Origin: Arthrobacter sp. YN
Lineage (GTDB): Bacteria > Actinomycetota > Actinomycetes > Actinomycetales > Micrococcaceae
DNA length: 64,000 nt
Assembly: GCF_002224285.1 (NCBI RefSeq)
Contig: NZ_CP022436.1
Coordinates: forward strand, 2,170,001-2,234,000
Direction: 5' to 3'
Shown piece by piece: positions 9,232 to 18,463 of this stretch; the first letter of the stretch is position 1; each line of letters opens with the position of its first letter. The notes below the pieces were generated by a model, which was not told the DNA's origin, made no database searches, and worked only from the letters and a program-made list of their open reading frames with translations. The position numbers and the translations under genes were made by a program.

Positions 9232-9566
9232 GGCCGTGCTCCCGTGCGGGTCCTGGCGGGCAGCCAGCCTCGCCGACGGAGAATGTCTAGCGTCCCTGGG
9301 TCGAGGGCGATGCCTTTAGCGCGCGAAATCTGGAGCAAAACGGCTGCCACATGGGCGAGGTCTTGGACGTTCGTCCTCTGTGCTCTCTTCAAGCGCAGGA
9401 CTTCGTTGTGGAGAAGACCGTTTCTGGTTTCCAGTTCGTCGTAGATGGCATGGAGTCGTTCGAGTTCGGAGGACTGCGACCGCAGCTCTGTAAGAAGGCG
9501 GTCCATGCGGTTGGCGCCATCTTCAGGTTCGCCATGTGTTTGTTGTCCGGAGCTCTGCCTGTTCAC
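9228..9566 (-). CDS. small coiled-coil protein upstream of the relaxase
   Basis: 112 aa. A heptad-rich central helix (LTELRSQSSELERLHAIYDE and following residues to about 60) suggests a coiled coil, and a second helical region (VQDLAHVAAVLLQISRAKGI) follows. Its stop overlaps the relaxase start by 4 nt (ATGA), so the two are probably co-translated. I do not recognise the family. By analogy with other MobF systems it may be a relaxosome accessory factor, but no DNA-binding motif is clear. Confidence 0.6.
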   Translation of the reverse strand: MNRQSSGQQTHGEPEDGANRMDRLLTELRSQSSELERLHAIYDELETRNGLLHNEVLRLKRAQRTNVQDLAHVAAVLLQISRAKGIALDPGTLDILRRRGWLPARTRTGARP

Positions 9567-9885
9567 ACCAGTTCATGCGCTCTGCAAGCGTACTCCGCAT
9601 GATTTCCCGGCCGGCGAGCCTTGGATGCCAGAGGTGTGAAGGCGGTGAGAGGGCTCGGACGTCGTGTGTTGAGGTGGAAGCGGGGGCATTGTGCGCTTGT
9701 CGTTTGGCTAGCCTGTCGACGGTAACGTGATGTCGGTATATGCCTAAATGGCAAACGCGCATGCACCAGGCGGATCAGTGAATCATGCCATGGTGAGCGA
9801 CTTACACCGCCTTGCAACACTTGTGCTTGATGGGCGGAGCATGTGGGGCCGGACTTTTTGCCTATAGGTGCGCCCATATGTCGCC
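9567..9885. other. non-coding stretch upstream of the relaxase operon
   Basis: No convincing gene on either strand. This is the natural place for the promoter of the relaxase operon and possibly for oriT. There is a weak inverted repeat (CACCGCC at 9805-9811 against GGGCGG at 9832-9837) and an imperfect palindrome around ATAGGTGCGCCCATAT near 9864-9879. Neither is strong enough to call an origin of transfer. Confidence 0.3.
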
Positions 9886-10110
9886 TTAAGCCGTACCGGA
9901 AATCAGCTCGCCACGCTCGCTTTTGGGCGGGGGCAGCACCGCAACTCCCGATCCGACGGCGCGGAGTGCTCGGGCGGGTTTGCTGATGGTGTGTTCTTTG
10001 GTGTCCAAAAGCTTCCGTTCGCCCAGCTCTAGCGCTACGACATTGACCGTTCCTTCCCAGCGTTGTTGTGTGCGCTTGTCCTGTGCCTGGATGACTTCTC
10101 CGGGAAAGCA
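9886..10110 (-). pseudogene. remnant of a small beta-barrel-like protein family
   Basis: On the minus strand a segment reads GEVIQAQDKRTQQRWEGTVN ... GERKLLDTKEHTI. It resembles a small actinobacterial family with a GxVV...W.GTV...V core and a GERKLLD ending. The core appears shortened by roughly 8-10 residues where a WI/WL strand is expected, and the flanking sequence looks unrelated. Two intact distant relatives may be the proteins at 51775 and 61239. Called as a decayed copy; low certainty. Confidence 0.35.
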
Positions 10111-10296
10111 GTAGAAGGAACTCGAGTTCAACCCATGACGTGGGCAGGCCGATTCATTGTTCTGAGAAAATCCGCTGGCGCACTGGCTGTTAGCGGCGGC
10201 CAGCGGCGACAAATGCCGTGGCCCGTCGCTGTTGTATCTGGCCGTAGAGGACATCGTGGCTGAGGGAAACCGTGTAGAAGCTGTGCGTATGTTGGG

Positions 10297-10434
10297 TTAC
10301 GAGTACGCCGTCTCGCCGGTTTCCATGGCGCGGTTTACAGCGGTGGCTACGGCGCGCCGTTAAGGCACTATGATCCGTATCGGCCTCTCGCCCCTGACTT
10401 CCAAGAGATAGGGGTCGTGTGGGCTGGCCGTCAT
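10297..10434 (-). pseudogene. short gene remnant interrupted by an in-frame stop
   Basis: From an ATG at 10434 the minus strand reads MTASPHDPYLLEVRGERPI and on to IIVP, then a TAA at 10360-10362. The same frame continues RRAVATAVNRAMETGETAYS to a second stop at 10297-10299. The second part has good codon character and looks like the helix end of a ~45-residue protein. It starts 10 nt after the kinase remnant next to it. No family is recognised. Either a tiny gene followed by chance frame, or a small gene broken by a nonsense codon. Confidence 0.3.
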
Positions 10435-10443
10435 AAGTGTTCC

Positions 10444-10590
10444 TTAGATACTGGTCGGCTTGAAGGAGAGTGCGGTGCGTGCGAGGCTGAGCCAGCCCAT
10501 GCCTTGTGCTGCCAGCAATGCGGCACCGACTGCTGTGACCTCGGGCTCGGGGATGATGTGAACGTCGGTGCCGATGGATAACCCCCTCAG
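10444..10590 (-). pseudogene. C-terminal tail of an FGGY-type carbohydrate kinase
   Basis: On the minus strand one frame reads DVHIIPEPEVTAVGAALLAA followed by QGMG and ends SFKPTSI at a TAA (10444-10446). This is the ATP-site ending typical of xylulokinase/FGGY kinases (PEPEVTALGAALLA). No upstream kinase sequence remains in any frame, so only the last ~45 residues survive. A relic of a lost sugar-catabolic gene at the edge of the apionate region. Confidence 0.6.
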
Positions 10591-10599
10591 AATTGTCCC

Positions 10600-10952
10600 C
10601 GGTTGTGGGCGGCGGCAGCCTGCCTCTACGCACTGGAGCCCGGGCCCGTCACGCTTTTCCGCCGGCGGCTAAAAGAATTATTGGGCGGTTGGACAGTTCT
10701 GCCGTCAGTTTGGGGTGTGCTTAACCGGACCGGAGGGGTGGAGGGACGGCCGCATTCCATCGCGGATTTAAGCATTCTGTGACTGTTACTCGGTAGCGGC
10801 TAATGTCAGGATGACTTGGCTGCTTTGTCACCCGGGTGCGGAGCTTGGGTCGCCCTGAAGATTCCCTCGCTGATGACCCCCGGAACGGGCCGGTAATGAT
10901 GGCAGCAATTTTCCTGTCATCCTTGGGCATCTTCAGGGCCGGTGGCGTGGGC
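10600..10952. other. stretch without a recognisable gene
   Basis: Open frames here (for example a minus-strand frame from 11011 reading MPKDDRKIAAIITGPFRG) have no recognisable family, and the longest overlaps the end of the PhzF gene. It appears to be part of the same decayed zone as the remnants at 9.9-10.6 kb. Confidence 0.3.
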
Positions 10953-11801
10953 TCAGAGTCGGATGTGTCCGTTGATGATGGTGCGGCTGCTTCCACCGAC
11001 CCAGATGGCATCCGCCTCGGAGGTGATCGTGAGCTGTCCGCCGCGACCGAGGACCGTTCCCTGCTGGACGCTGTAGCTCCCGTCGACGATGCCTTCGCTG
11101 TGGAGCCACTGTGCCAACCCGGCGTTGACGCTGCCGGTCACAGGGTCCTCGTTTACGCCGTGACCGGGTGCGAAGGTGCGGACCTCGAAGTCTGCGGGTT
11201 CGCCATTGTAGTAAGCGCCGATGACGCCCATGTTCAGGTGACCCATGGCATTAAAGTCCGGCCTGAGGTCCAAGACCTGCCGGGCCGACGCGAGCCGGAT
11301 GCCTAGCCAGCCGGGGCCGTTGTCAACCCAGTTGCTTCCCAGGACCTGGCCGGCGTCGATGCCGAGGCTGGCGATGGCCTGGTCCAGGAGTGTTGGTTCG
11401 ACCGGTCCTGATTTGGTCAGGGGCGGGGCCTGGAAGGACAGTTCGGTGTCGGTGCGCCGGATGGTTACCAGACCAGCCCCGCACTCCTGGATGAGCTGCC
11501 CATCTTCGTGCGGCTTGCCGCCGTTTTCGAGCCAGGCGTGGGCGGATCCGAGCGTGGGGTGGCCGGCGAAAGGGACTTCGGCCCGTGGGGTGAAGATGCG
11601 GAGCCTGTAGTCCGCAGCCGAATCGGTGGGAGTCAGAAGGAACGTGGTCTCTGAGAGGTTCATCCAGTTGGCGAAGTTCTGCATCTGCTCGGAGGACAGG
11701 CCGTCGGCGTGGTGGACGACGGCGACCGGATTGCCGGCCCTCGGGCCGGGCGCAAAGACATCGACCTGGGAGAATGGGCGAGTGGATTCAACGAGGCTCA
11801 T
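10953..11801 (-). CDS. PhzF-family isomerase-like protein
   Basis: 282 aa from the ATG at 11801, chosen because AAGGA lies 7 nt upstream; an ATG at 11843 would add 14 poorly supported residues. The N-terminal half has the PhzF/DapF-fold pattern FSQVDVFAPGPRAGNPVAVV, with LSETTFLL and FTPRAEVPFAGHPTLGSAHA; the glutamate in SETTFL is the family's catalytic residue. The second half carries RTFAPGHGVNEDPVTGSVNAG, also diagnostic (broken here: EDPVTGSVN). Members isomerise small acids or are uncharacterised, and there are no phenazine genes nearby. It appears to be a single-gene unit with its own promoter region. Confidence 0.85.
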   Translation of the reverse strand: MSLVESTRPFSQVDVFAPGPRAGNPVAVVHHADGLSSEQMQNFANWMNLSETTFLLTPTDSAADYRLRIFTPRAEVPFAGHPTLGSAHAWLENGGKPHEDGQLIQECGAGLVTIRRTDTELSFQAPPLTKSGPVEPTLLDQAIASLGIDAGQVLGSNWVDNGPGWLGIRLASARQVLDLRPDFNAMGHLNMGVIGAYYNGEPADFEVRTFAPGHGVNEDPVTGSVNAGLAQWLHSEGIVDGSYSVQQGTVLGRGGQLTITSEADAIWVGGSSRTIINGHIRL

Positions 11802-11849
11802 GTGAGGTCCTTCTGTCGGAAGCTGGCAGGCAGCGTGGGTCATTCTCCA

Positions 11850-11891
11850 CTAACGTTAGAAATAAACTGGCCTTTGAATAAAGGGCCAGTT
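11850..11891. promoter_or_regulatory. palindromes in the PhzF-gene promoter region
   Basis: CTAACGTTAG (11850-11859) is a perfect 10-nt palindrome. Just beyond it AACTGGCCTTT (11865-11875) and AAAGGGCCAGTT (11880-11891) form an inverted repeat with a 4-nt loop and one extra base. They lie about 50-90 nt upstream of the PhzF start, where an operator or a transcript hairpin would sit. The regulator is unknown. Confidence 0.4.
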
Positions 11892-11899
11892 GAATATAC

Positions 11900-12654
11900 T
11901 GGTCTTGCCTTCGGAGGAGCGGTCAGGACCCGCCGGGGAGAGTTGAGGCCAAGACTACGTGGATGGCGTTTCCTCCCACGACGCGGAGGACGGCGTTCCG
12001 ACCCCGGAGGTTCTCTGCATATCGCAGAAGCAAGCCCGGGTCGTCAGGTAGAGGAGTTCAGCAAGACGCTCGGTTCCGCGTCTCAGGAAGTGCATGATGG
12101 GGCGATTTGAATACAGACCACATTTTGTCGCCTACCTGGCTAGCGCCGCTGATCCGTTGAGGATCGATTACGCGATTCTCAAACTAACTGGGGACGTGCT
12201 TATCAACAGCCGATACCCCGGGGCTTCCGCCGGTCCCCTCAATCAGGCGCAATCGGGCAGGACTGCCACTCTGCCGAGTATCAGCCCTGCCGATCCTGAA
12301 CTCAGTCCGGAATCACTAAGGACGACGGGGCCGTTCAGGTTGGACTCTATCCTCCGGCCGCAAGTCTCAACCTGTTGGAGGGGACAGGGTTTCACCATTA
12401 GCGCGGCCAGGCCCGAACGGAGGCAAGCTGGCTCCCTAGGCTAAATGCAGATTGACCCAGTGACAACGCACGATCGATGGTTCCAACGACCCGCTGCCGC
12501 AGCAATCGGCCGCCCGGAGACGCTCCTTTTGCCCCAGACGGGGAGTTCTGGCAGCTACTTCTACTCTCGTGCTTTTGACGCCGATAATTGTTTCTTCCGT
12601 CAGGTTACGGGGTTGGAAGAGCTGAATCTCGTGTAGTCGAGTGGTTAAGCTCGG
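11900..12654. other. ~750-nt stretch with no supported gene
   Basis: Plus-strand frames at 11709-12110 and 12094-12444 exist but match no family I recognise, lack good ribosome sites and look like decayed or random frames. Nothing convincing is seen on the minus strand. Confidence 0.35.
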
Positions 12655-12686
12655 AAAGCTCCCAACTGGTACCTGTTGGGAGCTTT
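12655..12686 (-). terminator. strong hairpin terminator after the apionate operon
   Basis: AAAGCTCCCAAC (12655-12666) and GTTGGGAGCTTT (12675-12686) form a perfect 12-bp stem with an 8-nt loop. It lies about 90 nt beyond the last gene of the leftward operon. The A/T base of the stem gives a short T run on both strands, so it could act in both directions. Confidence 0.7.
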
Positions 12687-12773
12687 CCTTGCGGACGTGC
12701 CGGGGCCGGCCGGCGTAGGAGGGGCGTAGTGGCTCAAGAACAGCGGCTGCCCCGCCACCGCGCTATATGTTCC

Positions 12774-13634
12774 TTAGCGCTTGACTGCTTCGAGCTTGAG
12801 CATTTTGGCGATGACGCTGTCGAGCTCGGAGTCGTCGAAGATCTTCTTCCAGTCGTCTTTGATGATGGTGTCCTTACCGTACTGGATGGCGATTTCGCAG
12901 GCCTCGGAAAATGGGTTGGAGCCACGCAGGGCGTTGGTAAGGGCGATCTGCACGTGGCCGAAGAGCATGGCTTTGGCTGCTTCCTCGGGCACGCCGGCGG
13001 TATGGACGGTCTCGTGCAGCGCTTCGTTGAGCAGTGTGCCGATCATGCAGGCCACTGTTTCCACCAGCGTGGGTTCGAGGATGGCGAGTTGCTTGACGGT
13101 GACCCAGTGGACGTCGATGACGGGGGCGTAGATGACCCGGATGGTAGCCTCGGCGGCTACCTTGGTCTCCTCGGAGGCGTCGTCGTCGATGGCTGCAACG
13201 ACGTTCTGGGGTGCGCCTTCGCCGCCGAAGGTGTCGGCCCATTCTTCCTTGGTGGTGCGCTCGAGGAACACGGACGGGTGACAGGGGTGGGCCACTGCCT
13301 GGACGACGTCGTCGCGCTTTGCGAGCAGGCCGGCGTAGGCGGCGGCGGGGTCCAGGGTAAGCAGGATCGCGCCTGCCTTCATCTGCGGGACAACGCTCTC
13401 GGAAACGACGCCCAGGACGGTGTCCGGGACGGCGAGGATGACCACGTCGGCGCCCTTGACTGCGTCTTCAGTGGAGGTGATGTCGCGGCCTTCGGCTTTG
13501 ATGCGTTCCTGGCCGGTGGGGGAGTTCTCGCTGTAGAAGACGGTGTGGCTGCTCTTCTGGAGGTTCCGGGAAACGCGCATTCCCATTTTTCCTCCGGCTC
13601 CGATGACGGCGACGGTCAAATTTTCTGCAGACAT
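12774..13634 (-). CDS. apnO: D-apionate oxidoisomerase-like protein (phosphogluconate-dehydrogenase C-terminal family)
   Basis: 286 aa from the ATG at 13634 with AGGAG 8 nt upstream; an in-frame extension to 13862 is only the shadow of the neighbour. Rossmann motif GAGGKMG at 12-18, then VVILAVPD and a C-terminal domain (HWVTVKQLAILEPTLVETVA) of the phosphogluconate-dehydrogenase-like family. ApnO, the D-apionate oxidoisomerase of the described D-apionate route, belongs to this family. It makes 3-oxo-isoapionate from D-apionate using NAD+. The adjacent OiaC-like and erythrulose-pathway genes support this reading. It is the last gene of a leftward operon, 1 nt after the upstream stop. Confidence 0.72.
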   Translation of the reverse strand: MSAENLTVAVIGAGGKMGMRVSRNLQKSSHTVFYSENSPTGQERIKAEGRDITSTEDAVKGADVVILAVPDTVLGVVSESVVPQMKAGAILLTLDPAAAYAGLLAKRDDVVQAVAHPCHPSVFLERTTKEEWADTFGGEGAPQNVVAAIDDDASEETKVAAEATIRVIYAPVIDVHWVTVKQLAILEPTLVETVACMIGTLLNEALHETVHTAGVPEEAAKAMLFGHVQIALTNALRGSNPFSEACEIAIQYGKDTIIKDDWKKIFDDSELDSVIAKMLKLEAVKR

Positions 13635-13635
13635 T

Positions 13636-14436
13636 TCACTTGCTCCTGAGGTATTCGATGCTGTGCTGGGTCCACTGGTTTTCGAGCCGGATAGTTTCGG
13701 CTTCGGTGTCCTGCCATGGCAGCCAGTGTTCGACGATCTGGTTGATTTTTCTTTGGTGGGGTTGGAATTTGCTGACCATGTAGTCGTAATCGAGCAGGCC
13801 GTCCCCGAGCGGGGCGCCGGAGTAGGTGAAGCCGACCCACCCGTCCTTGCGGCTGAACGCAAAATCCTTAATATGCATGCTCAGGACATGGGGAGCGACG
13901 GCGTCGATCACATCCCGAGGCATTTCCAGCGCGGCGACCGTGTTTGCTGGGTCGCTGCATATGCCAAGGAAGGGGCTGTCGACTCTTTGAATTACGTCAA
14001 GGATCCGGGAAGTGGGCACCTGCTCGTACGTCTCCACCGCAATCTTTACGGCTGCAGCCTCGAAGTCCGGCAGGACTTCCATGAAAATCTCTGCCGCTTC
14101 CTCTGCCGTCGGGCTGTGGTCCGGGGTGTTGAACATGGTCCGCAGCAGGGGCGAGCCCAGAATCCGGGCGATGTGCAGGAACTTCCGCAGGTGTTCGGGT
14201 CGGATTCCCCTGGTGCCGAGCTCCAGGGAGATGCCCAAACGGTCCGCGGTGGCCCTGACCGCTTCGAGCTCGGCGTCCGTCATGGCTTCCAGCGGTGCGT
14301 AGTCGCAGATCTGGAACAGGTCCACCCCCAGGACCGCGGTCCGCTCCAAAGCCTGATGGATGCTCAGCGGTTCCGTGACCTTGTCTGAGAGCTGCCAGAA
14401 GAACGCATAACTGCTCAGGCCAATCCGCGTATTCAT
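13636..14436 (-). CDS. oiaC: 3-oxo-isoapionate decarboxylase-like TIM-barrel protein
   Basis: 266 aa, sugar-phosphate isomerase/epimerase TIM-barrel family. Start chosen at the ATG 14436, which overlaps the upstream stop by 4 nt. Visible family features are IGLSSYAFFWQ at the N-terminus, LFQICDYAPLEAM, KIAVETYEQ (metal-ligand glutamate), GICSDPANT and MHIKDFAF (metal-ligand histidine and aspartate). In the published D-apionate pathway OiaC, a member of this family, decarboxylates 3-oxo-isoapionate to L-erythrulose. The genes on both sides provide the step before and the three steps after, so the assignment rests on family plus context. A generic isomerase is the alternative. Confidence 0.7.
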   Translation of the reverse strand: MNTRIGLSSYAFFWQLSDKVTEPLSIHQALERTAVLGVDLFQICDYAPLEAMTDAELEAVRATADRLGISLELGTRGIRPEHLRKFLHIARILGSPLLRTMFNTPDHSPTAEEAAEIFMEVLPDFEAAAVKIAVETYEQVPTSRILDVIQRVDSPFLGICSDPANTVAALEMPRDVIDAVAPHVLSMHIKDFAFSRKDGWVGFTYSGAPLGDGLLDYDYMVSKFQPHQRKINQIVEHWLPWQDTEAETIRLENQWTQHSIEYLRSK

Positions 14437-15251
14437 ACCGGCACCTCCGCTGCAAGAAGCCGTACGGCAGTCTCGTCCAGGATGGTCTTGAGCGCGTTCG
14501 GATCGTGTGCGAAGCGGCCCAGGAACAGGCCGGCGACTGCGGCGTCCAGCCCGGCGATGAGACCAGGTCCGGCGCTGCCGCCGTAGATCACGCGGCTGTC
14601 CACCTGGCCCGGCAGGGTGCGCAGGTGCGCGTCCAGCCCGGTGATGACGGCGCTGATGTACTCCGGGGTGGCAGGCTCCGGGGCGCCGATGGCCCACTGC
14701 GGCTCGTAGGCCACGATGGTCCGTCCCGCAGGACCCAGGGACTGGGCGCGGTTAAGTGCTGCGTCGATCTCCGCGGAGCAACGGGTCACCGCTTCCTCCA
14801 CGGAGCCCTGCTGCAACTCTCCGATGCACAGGACAGGGGTGAGGTCGTTGCGGTAGGCGGCGGCGGTCTTTAGCCCGACGATCGTGTCGTCTTCGCCGAA
14901 GATCCGGCGGCGTTCGGCGTGGCCTACTTCGGCGTAGCGTCCGCCAAGTTCAGCGACGGTTTTGCCGCCCACTTCGCCGGTAAAGGCGCCTTCGTCTTCC
15001 CAGAAAATATCCTGGGCGCCCGCGGCAACCCCGGCGGTGGCGAGGATGCGGGCAGCTTCGGGAAGTACCGGAAGGGTGGGGAGGACAAACAACTCGATGT
15101 CGCCGTTCTGGACCGCGGGGTGTGCGCTGGCAATAGCGGCCACGTCCCGGCAGTAGTCCACGGAGCGCTCGTATCCGAAGTACATCTTCAGGCTGACGCC
15201 GATGATGGCTTTGGGTTGAGTGCCTGTTGGGCGGTCAGCAGGATGTGACAC
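14433..15251 (-). CDS. lerI: triosephosphate-isomerase-like L-erythrulose-1-phosphate isomerase
   Basis: 272 aa, TIM family. The catalytic set is recognisable: lysine in [10 protein letters not shown], histidine in EVGHAERRR and glutamate in [10 protein letters not shown], with the phosphate loop YGGSAGPG and a GLFLGRFA ending. The SLKMYFGY variant in place of the NWKM of glycolytic TIM is typical of the LerI/EryH paralogues, which act on erythrulose phosphate. LerI converts L-erythrulose-1-phosphate to D-erythrulose-4-phosphate. The proposed start is a GTG that overlaps the RpiB-like gene by 17 nt. It sits within the operon beside kinase and RpiB genes. Confidence 0.78.
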   Translation of the reverse strand: MSHPADRPTGTQPKAIIGVSLKMYFGYERSVDYCRDVAAIASAHPAVQNGDIELFVLPTLPVLPEAARILATAGVAAGAQDIFWEDEGAFTGEVGGKTVAELGGRYAEVGHAERRRIFGEDDTIVGLKTAAAYRNDLTPVLCIGELQQGSVEEAVTRCSAEIDAALNRAQSLGPAGRTIVAYEPQWAIGAPEPATPEYISAVITGLDAHLRTLPGQVDSRVIYGGSAGPGLIAGLDAAVAGLFLGRFAHDPNALKTILDETAVRLLAAEVPV

Positions 15252-15705
15252 CTTCGTAGTCCTTAATCAGAGTGACTTTTTCTGCGGAAGCCGAGGTTTC
15301 ATCAAAGGTGTAGGTGAGCCATTCCTTGGCGAGGCGGCGGGCAAGATCGAGGCCGACGACCCGCTGGCCGAAGGTGAGGACCTGTGCGTTATTGCTCAGG
15401 ACTGAGCGTTCCACGGAGAAGCTGTCGTGGGCGGTGACGGCGCGGACGCCGGGGACCTTGTTGGCAGCGATGGCGACGCCGAGGCCGGTGCCGCAGACCA
15501 GCAGTGCGCGGTCCGCTTTACCGGCAGCGATGAGTTCGGCGGCGGCGATGGCAACGGATGGGTAAGGGGTGTGGCTGGTGGCGTCCACTCCGACGTCGGT
15601 GACGGATTCCACCAGATCCGAGGCCACCAAGTCAGCTTTCAGGGCTTCCTTGTATTCGAAACCGGCGTCGTCGGCTCCAACGATCAGGCGCAGTTTGGTG
15701 CTCAT
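15235..15705 (-). CDS. RpiB-family D-erythrulose-4-phosphate isomerase
   Basis: 156 aa. RpiB/LacAB family: [13 protein letters not shown] at the N-terminus, active-site cysteine in [16 protein letters not shown] and [20 protein letters not shown]. In tetritol pathways the RpiB homologues EryI/DerI convert D-erythrulose-4-phosphate to D-erythrose-4-phosphate, which enters the pentose phosphate pathway. Placed between a LerI-like isomerase and a DAK-family kinase, this is the likely role rather than ribose-5-phosphate isomerisation. Its ATG overlaps the kinase stop by 4 nt. Confidence 0.8.
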   Translation of the reverse strand: MSTKLRLIVGADDAGFEYKEALKADLVASDLVESVTDVGVDATSHTPYPSVAIAAAELIAAGKADRALLVCGTGLGVAIAANKVPGVRAVTAHDSFSVERSVLSNNAQVLTFGQRVVGLDLARRLAKEWLTYTFDETSASAEKVTLIKDYEGVTSC

Positions 15706-17465
15706 GCTTCTTCCTTCACAGTTCTGTTCTCGACGAGGGTGTTGTGGATTGCCCGGATGATCAGTGCCATCGATACGGCTCCCGCATCAGGGGTCCCGAG
15801 GCTCTTTTCGGCGTGCGGACGGGCCCTGCCCATCAGGGGAAGCAAGTTTGATGTGGCGTCGGCGGCGCGCTGGGCTCTGGCGGCGGCCACTCCCCAGGCT
15901 TCGGTGAGGGACCTGCCCATCTCCACCTGAGAGGTCAGCGCGTCACGGAAGGGGACAAGAACGTCCACCAGGGTTTTGTCACCGGGCTTAGCTTTGCCGA
16001 ACTCCATGATCGCAGCGGCGGCACCGTCAACTCCCTTTGCGACAGCATCAGCGTCGGGGGCTCTGCCGTCTCCCAAGGAATCGCCGACGGCGCGGAGGGC
16101 CATGCCCCAGAGGGCGCCGGACGTGCCGCCGGCTTTGTCGGCCCAGGCATCGCCGGCGGTGTACAGGGTGGTGGCGGCGCCAGCACCCCGGGAGACGGCG
16201 TCTGCCGCGGCCACCACGGCGGCGTGGACGCCGCGTTCCATGCCGATGCCGTGGTCACCGTCACCGGCGATTGCATCGATCCGGCCCAGTTCGTGGGCGT
16301 TGGCGTTCACAACTGCCCTGGCTGCCTCCAGGGCGGCCAGGACGCAGGTGGCACCGGCGCGGGACTCCGCTGACGCGTCAGGAATAAAAAGCTCAGCGTC
16401 GGCCGCTTCTCCGTCCTGTATTGCGCCGCCGGAGAGCGGTTCAGCCATTATGGCGCCGCGACGGAAGGCCGGGGCATCCGCGGGAGCATTCCAGAGGGTC
16501 TCGAGTTCGTCGTCGAGCCAGAACAGGGTGAGGGAGGTGCCCGCCATGTCGAAACTGGTGACCAATTCGCCGACCTGTGGGTCTACTGCTACCAGCCCGG
16601 CTTCGGCGAGAAGTTGGGCGACGCGTCGGTAGACGACGAAGAGTTCTTCGTATTTGACGCTGCCCAGGCCGTTGAGGATGGGAACCACCCGTGGCCGGGG
16701 CGAATCTAATGAAATCGAAAGGCCGTCGGGGATCTCGGTGAGTAGCTTGGACACGAGCAGTTCGGCAAGTTCATCTGCGGTCGGAATGTCTGTTTCGTCG
16801 ATGCCCGGCTCGCCGTGGATGCCCATACCCACTGCCATCCGGCCCTCAGGTACGGTGAACAGCGGGTGCTCTCCACCCGGCAGGGTGCAGCCTGTGAAGG
16901 CAACGCCGAAGGAGCGGGTGCGATCATTGGTTCGTTCGGCAACTTCCACAGTGGCATCCATCGAGTAGCCCGCTTCAGCGGCGGCCGCAGCCACCTTAAA
17001 AACTGTTATGTCGCCGGCGATACCGCGACGCTTGGTGCGCTCGGCCAGCGGGGCCGAGGAGACGTCGTCGTTGACGGCGATGCTGCGGCATTCAATGCCT
17101 TCCGCCCGGAGACGGTCCTGGGCTTGGTTGAAATGCAGGACGTCACCGGCGTAATTGCCGTAACCCAGCAGCACGCCGACACCGTTATCCGCTGTTTTGG
17201 CCACGTTGTAGACCTGTTGGGCGGAGGGGGAGGCGAACAGGTTTCCCATCACCGCACCATGTGCCAGGCCTTGACCCACCAATCCGGCAAAGGCGGGATA
17301 GTGGCCCGAGCCACCGCCGATCACCACGGCCACCGTGTTTGGTGTGCTCTTGGTGTTGCGGACCACGCCCCCGGACACGCGCTTGACCCAACGGCCATGG
17401 GAGGCGACAAAGCCCTCGATCATTTCGTCAGCGAAAGCTGCGGGTTCATTAAACAGGCGAGTCAT
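15702..17465 (-). CDS. lerK: two-domain DAK-family L-erythrulose kinase
   Basis: 587 aa, DhaK and DhaL domains fused as in ATP-dependent dihydroxyacetone kinases. Dha[13 protein letters not shown] at 48-60 and the covalent substrate histidine H217 in GMGIHGEPG. Dha[16 protein letters not shown] with the metal-binding aspartates, then [13 protein letters not shown]. Members act on dihydroxyacetone or on erythrulose (LerK, DerK). With LerI- and RpiB-like genes downstream, L-erythrulose is the likely substrate. First gene of the leftward operon; AGGAG lies 7-8 nt before the ATG, and an operator palindrome lies about 170 nt upstream. Confidence 0.82.
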   Translation of the reverse strand: MTRLFNEPAAFADEMIEGFVASHGRWVKRVSGGVVRNTKSTPNTVAVVIGGGSGHYPAFAGLVGQGLAHGAVMGNLFASPSAQQVYNVAKTADNGVGVLLGYGNYAGDVLHFNQAQDRLRAEGIECRSIAVNDDVSSAPLAERTKRRGIAGDITVFKVAAAAAEAGYSMDATVEVAERTNDRTRSFGVAFTGCTLPGGEHPLFTVPEGRMAVGMGIHGEPGIDETDIPTADELAELLVSKLLTEIPDGLSISLDSPRPRVVPILNGLGSVKYEELFVVYRRVAQLLAEAGLVAVDPQVGELVTSFDMAGTSLTLFWLDDELETLWNAPADAPAFRRGAIMAEPLSGGAIQDGEAADAELFIPDASAESRAGATCVLAALEAARAVVNANAHELGRIDAIAGDGDHGIGMERGVHAAVVAAADAVSRGAGAATTLYTAGDAWADKAGGTSGALWGMALRAVGDSLGDGRAPDADAVAKGVDGAAAAIMEFGKAKPGDKTLVDVLVPFRDALTSQVEMGRSLTEAWGVAAARAQRAADATSNLLPLMGRARPHAEKSLGTPDAGAVSMALIIRAIHNTLVENRTVKEEA

Positions 17466-17631
17466 GGGAGCTCCTGGTGCCGAAGCGGCTCAGCACCACC
17501 GCAGGATCAGGGGCAGTGGTAAAGCCGCCGACTACTACATCGGGACGGTTACTTTCAGATCGCGGGAAGGTCGAAAAGGCCCCGCAGCTAAAGCATGAGG
17601 GCTCCAGCATAGAGACAAGAGCGTAAATTGG

Positions 17632-17643
17632 TCAACCGGTTGA
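17632..17643. promoter_or_regulatory. FadR/GntR-type operator between kinase operon and regulator
   Basis: TCAACCGGTTGA is a perfect 12-nt palindrome preceded by TTGG. It lies in the divergent promoter region, 167 nt from the kinase start and 49 nt from the regulator start. The same palindrome recurs at 18464. GntR/FadR-family regulators bind such short palindromes; the link to the regulator encoded between the two copies is inferred. Confidence 0.75.
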
Positions 17644-17691
17644 GCTATTGCAAATCACTGATGTACGCGTCTGCGTTGCTACGCTGGGCAG

Positions 17692-18441
17692 ATGCCCATA
17701 AACCCTTCGGCCCCTTCCGCGGCCAAGATCAGTGACGCTCTCGGTTCTATAGGTCAGGGTTCCGTCGTATCTGAAGTGGCTGAGCGCCTGCTTGCCTACT
17801 TCACCAGCGGCGAAATCGCCCCCGGAACAAGGCTGCCCGCTGAGCGACAATTGGCCGCTTCCTTGGGTGTCGGGCGGTCAGCAGTGCGGGAGGCGCTGGC
17901 GGCGCTGGAAATTCTTGGCATAGTGGTGGTGCGGCCCGGCTCCGGCACATATTTGCGTGACGGAGTCTCTGAACTGCTACCGCGCACTTTGAGTTGGGGC
18001 ATGATGCTCGGGGCGCCACGTACCCGTGAGCTCGTCGAATTGCGCAGCGGCCTGGAAGTCCATGCGGCGCAACTTGCCGTTGGCAGGATTACCACCGAAG
18101 GTCTCGAAAGAATGCAGAGCCATCTGACGGACATGGCCCAGCACCTGGATGATTTGGCTGCATTTGTGGAGGCGGACGCTGCTTTTCACCGAGAGATTGC
18201 TGAAGGTTCCGGGAATCAGGTGCTGCAGGAATTACTGCAGAGTATCCGTTCGCTCCTTCGGATCTGGGTGGATAGGGCGCTGACAGACAAGGGGCACGCC
18301 GCCGCGGCGTTGGAAGAGCACCGCGAGATTTACGATGCCCTCTCGGCCCGGGACGCCGAAGGCGTCGCCAGGAAGATGCGGTCGCACATGGAGACAGCGT
18401 CGCACCGTCTGCTCGGCAGTTTGCCGAATCTCAGTAGCTGA
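17692..18441 (+). CDS. FadR-subfamily GntR transcriptional regulator
   Basis: 249 aa. N-terminal winged helix: VAERLLAYFTSGEIAPGTRL, then ERQLAASLGVGRSAVREALA and a wing VVVRPGSGTYLRDG. The C-terminal FCD domain has conserved acidic and histidine residues (LRSGLEVHAAQLA, DAAFHREIAEGSGNQVL, HREIYDALSARD). It is transcribed away from the apionate operon and toward the lactonase gene. Identical palindromes at 17632 and 18464 flank it. It is probably a repressor relieved by an apionate-pathway intermediate and autoregulated through the first site. Confidence 0.9.
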   Translation: MPINPSAPSAAKISDALGSIGQGSVVSEVAERLLAYFTSGEIAPGTRLPAERQLAASLGVGRSAVREALAALEILGIVVVRPGSGTYLRDGVSELLPRTLSWGMMLGAPRTRELVELRSGLEVHAAQLAVGRITTEGLERMQSHLTDMAQHLDDLAAFVEADAAFHREIAEGSGNQVLQELLQSIRSLLRIWVDRALTDKGHAAAALEEHREIYDALSARDAEGVARKMRSHMETASHRLLGSLPNLSS

Positions 18442-18463
18442 GAAGACTTTTACCAAGTATTGG

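Noticed and set aside
9800..9880. Possible oriT upstream of the relaxase operon
   Set aside because: Only weak inverted repeats; no match to a known nic site that I can support.
10721..11011. 96-codon minus-strand frame (MPKDDRKIAAIITGP...)
   Set aside because: No family resemblance and it overlaps the end of the PhzF gene on the same strand in another frame.
12094..12444. 116-codon plus-strand frame
   Set aside because: No recognisable family, no convincing ribosome site and no operon context.
12622..12660. tRNA-like D-arm (GTCGAGTGGTTAAG)
   Set aside because: Resembles a serine/leucine D-arm, but no anticodon arm, T-arm or CCA end follows; the next bases form the terminator hairpin.
12588..13649. 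Long plus-strand frame of 353 codons opposite the ApnO gene
   Set aside because: Glycine/valine/aspartate-rich shadow of the minus-strand gene with no family pattern.
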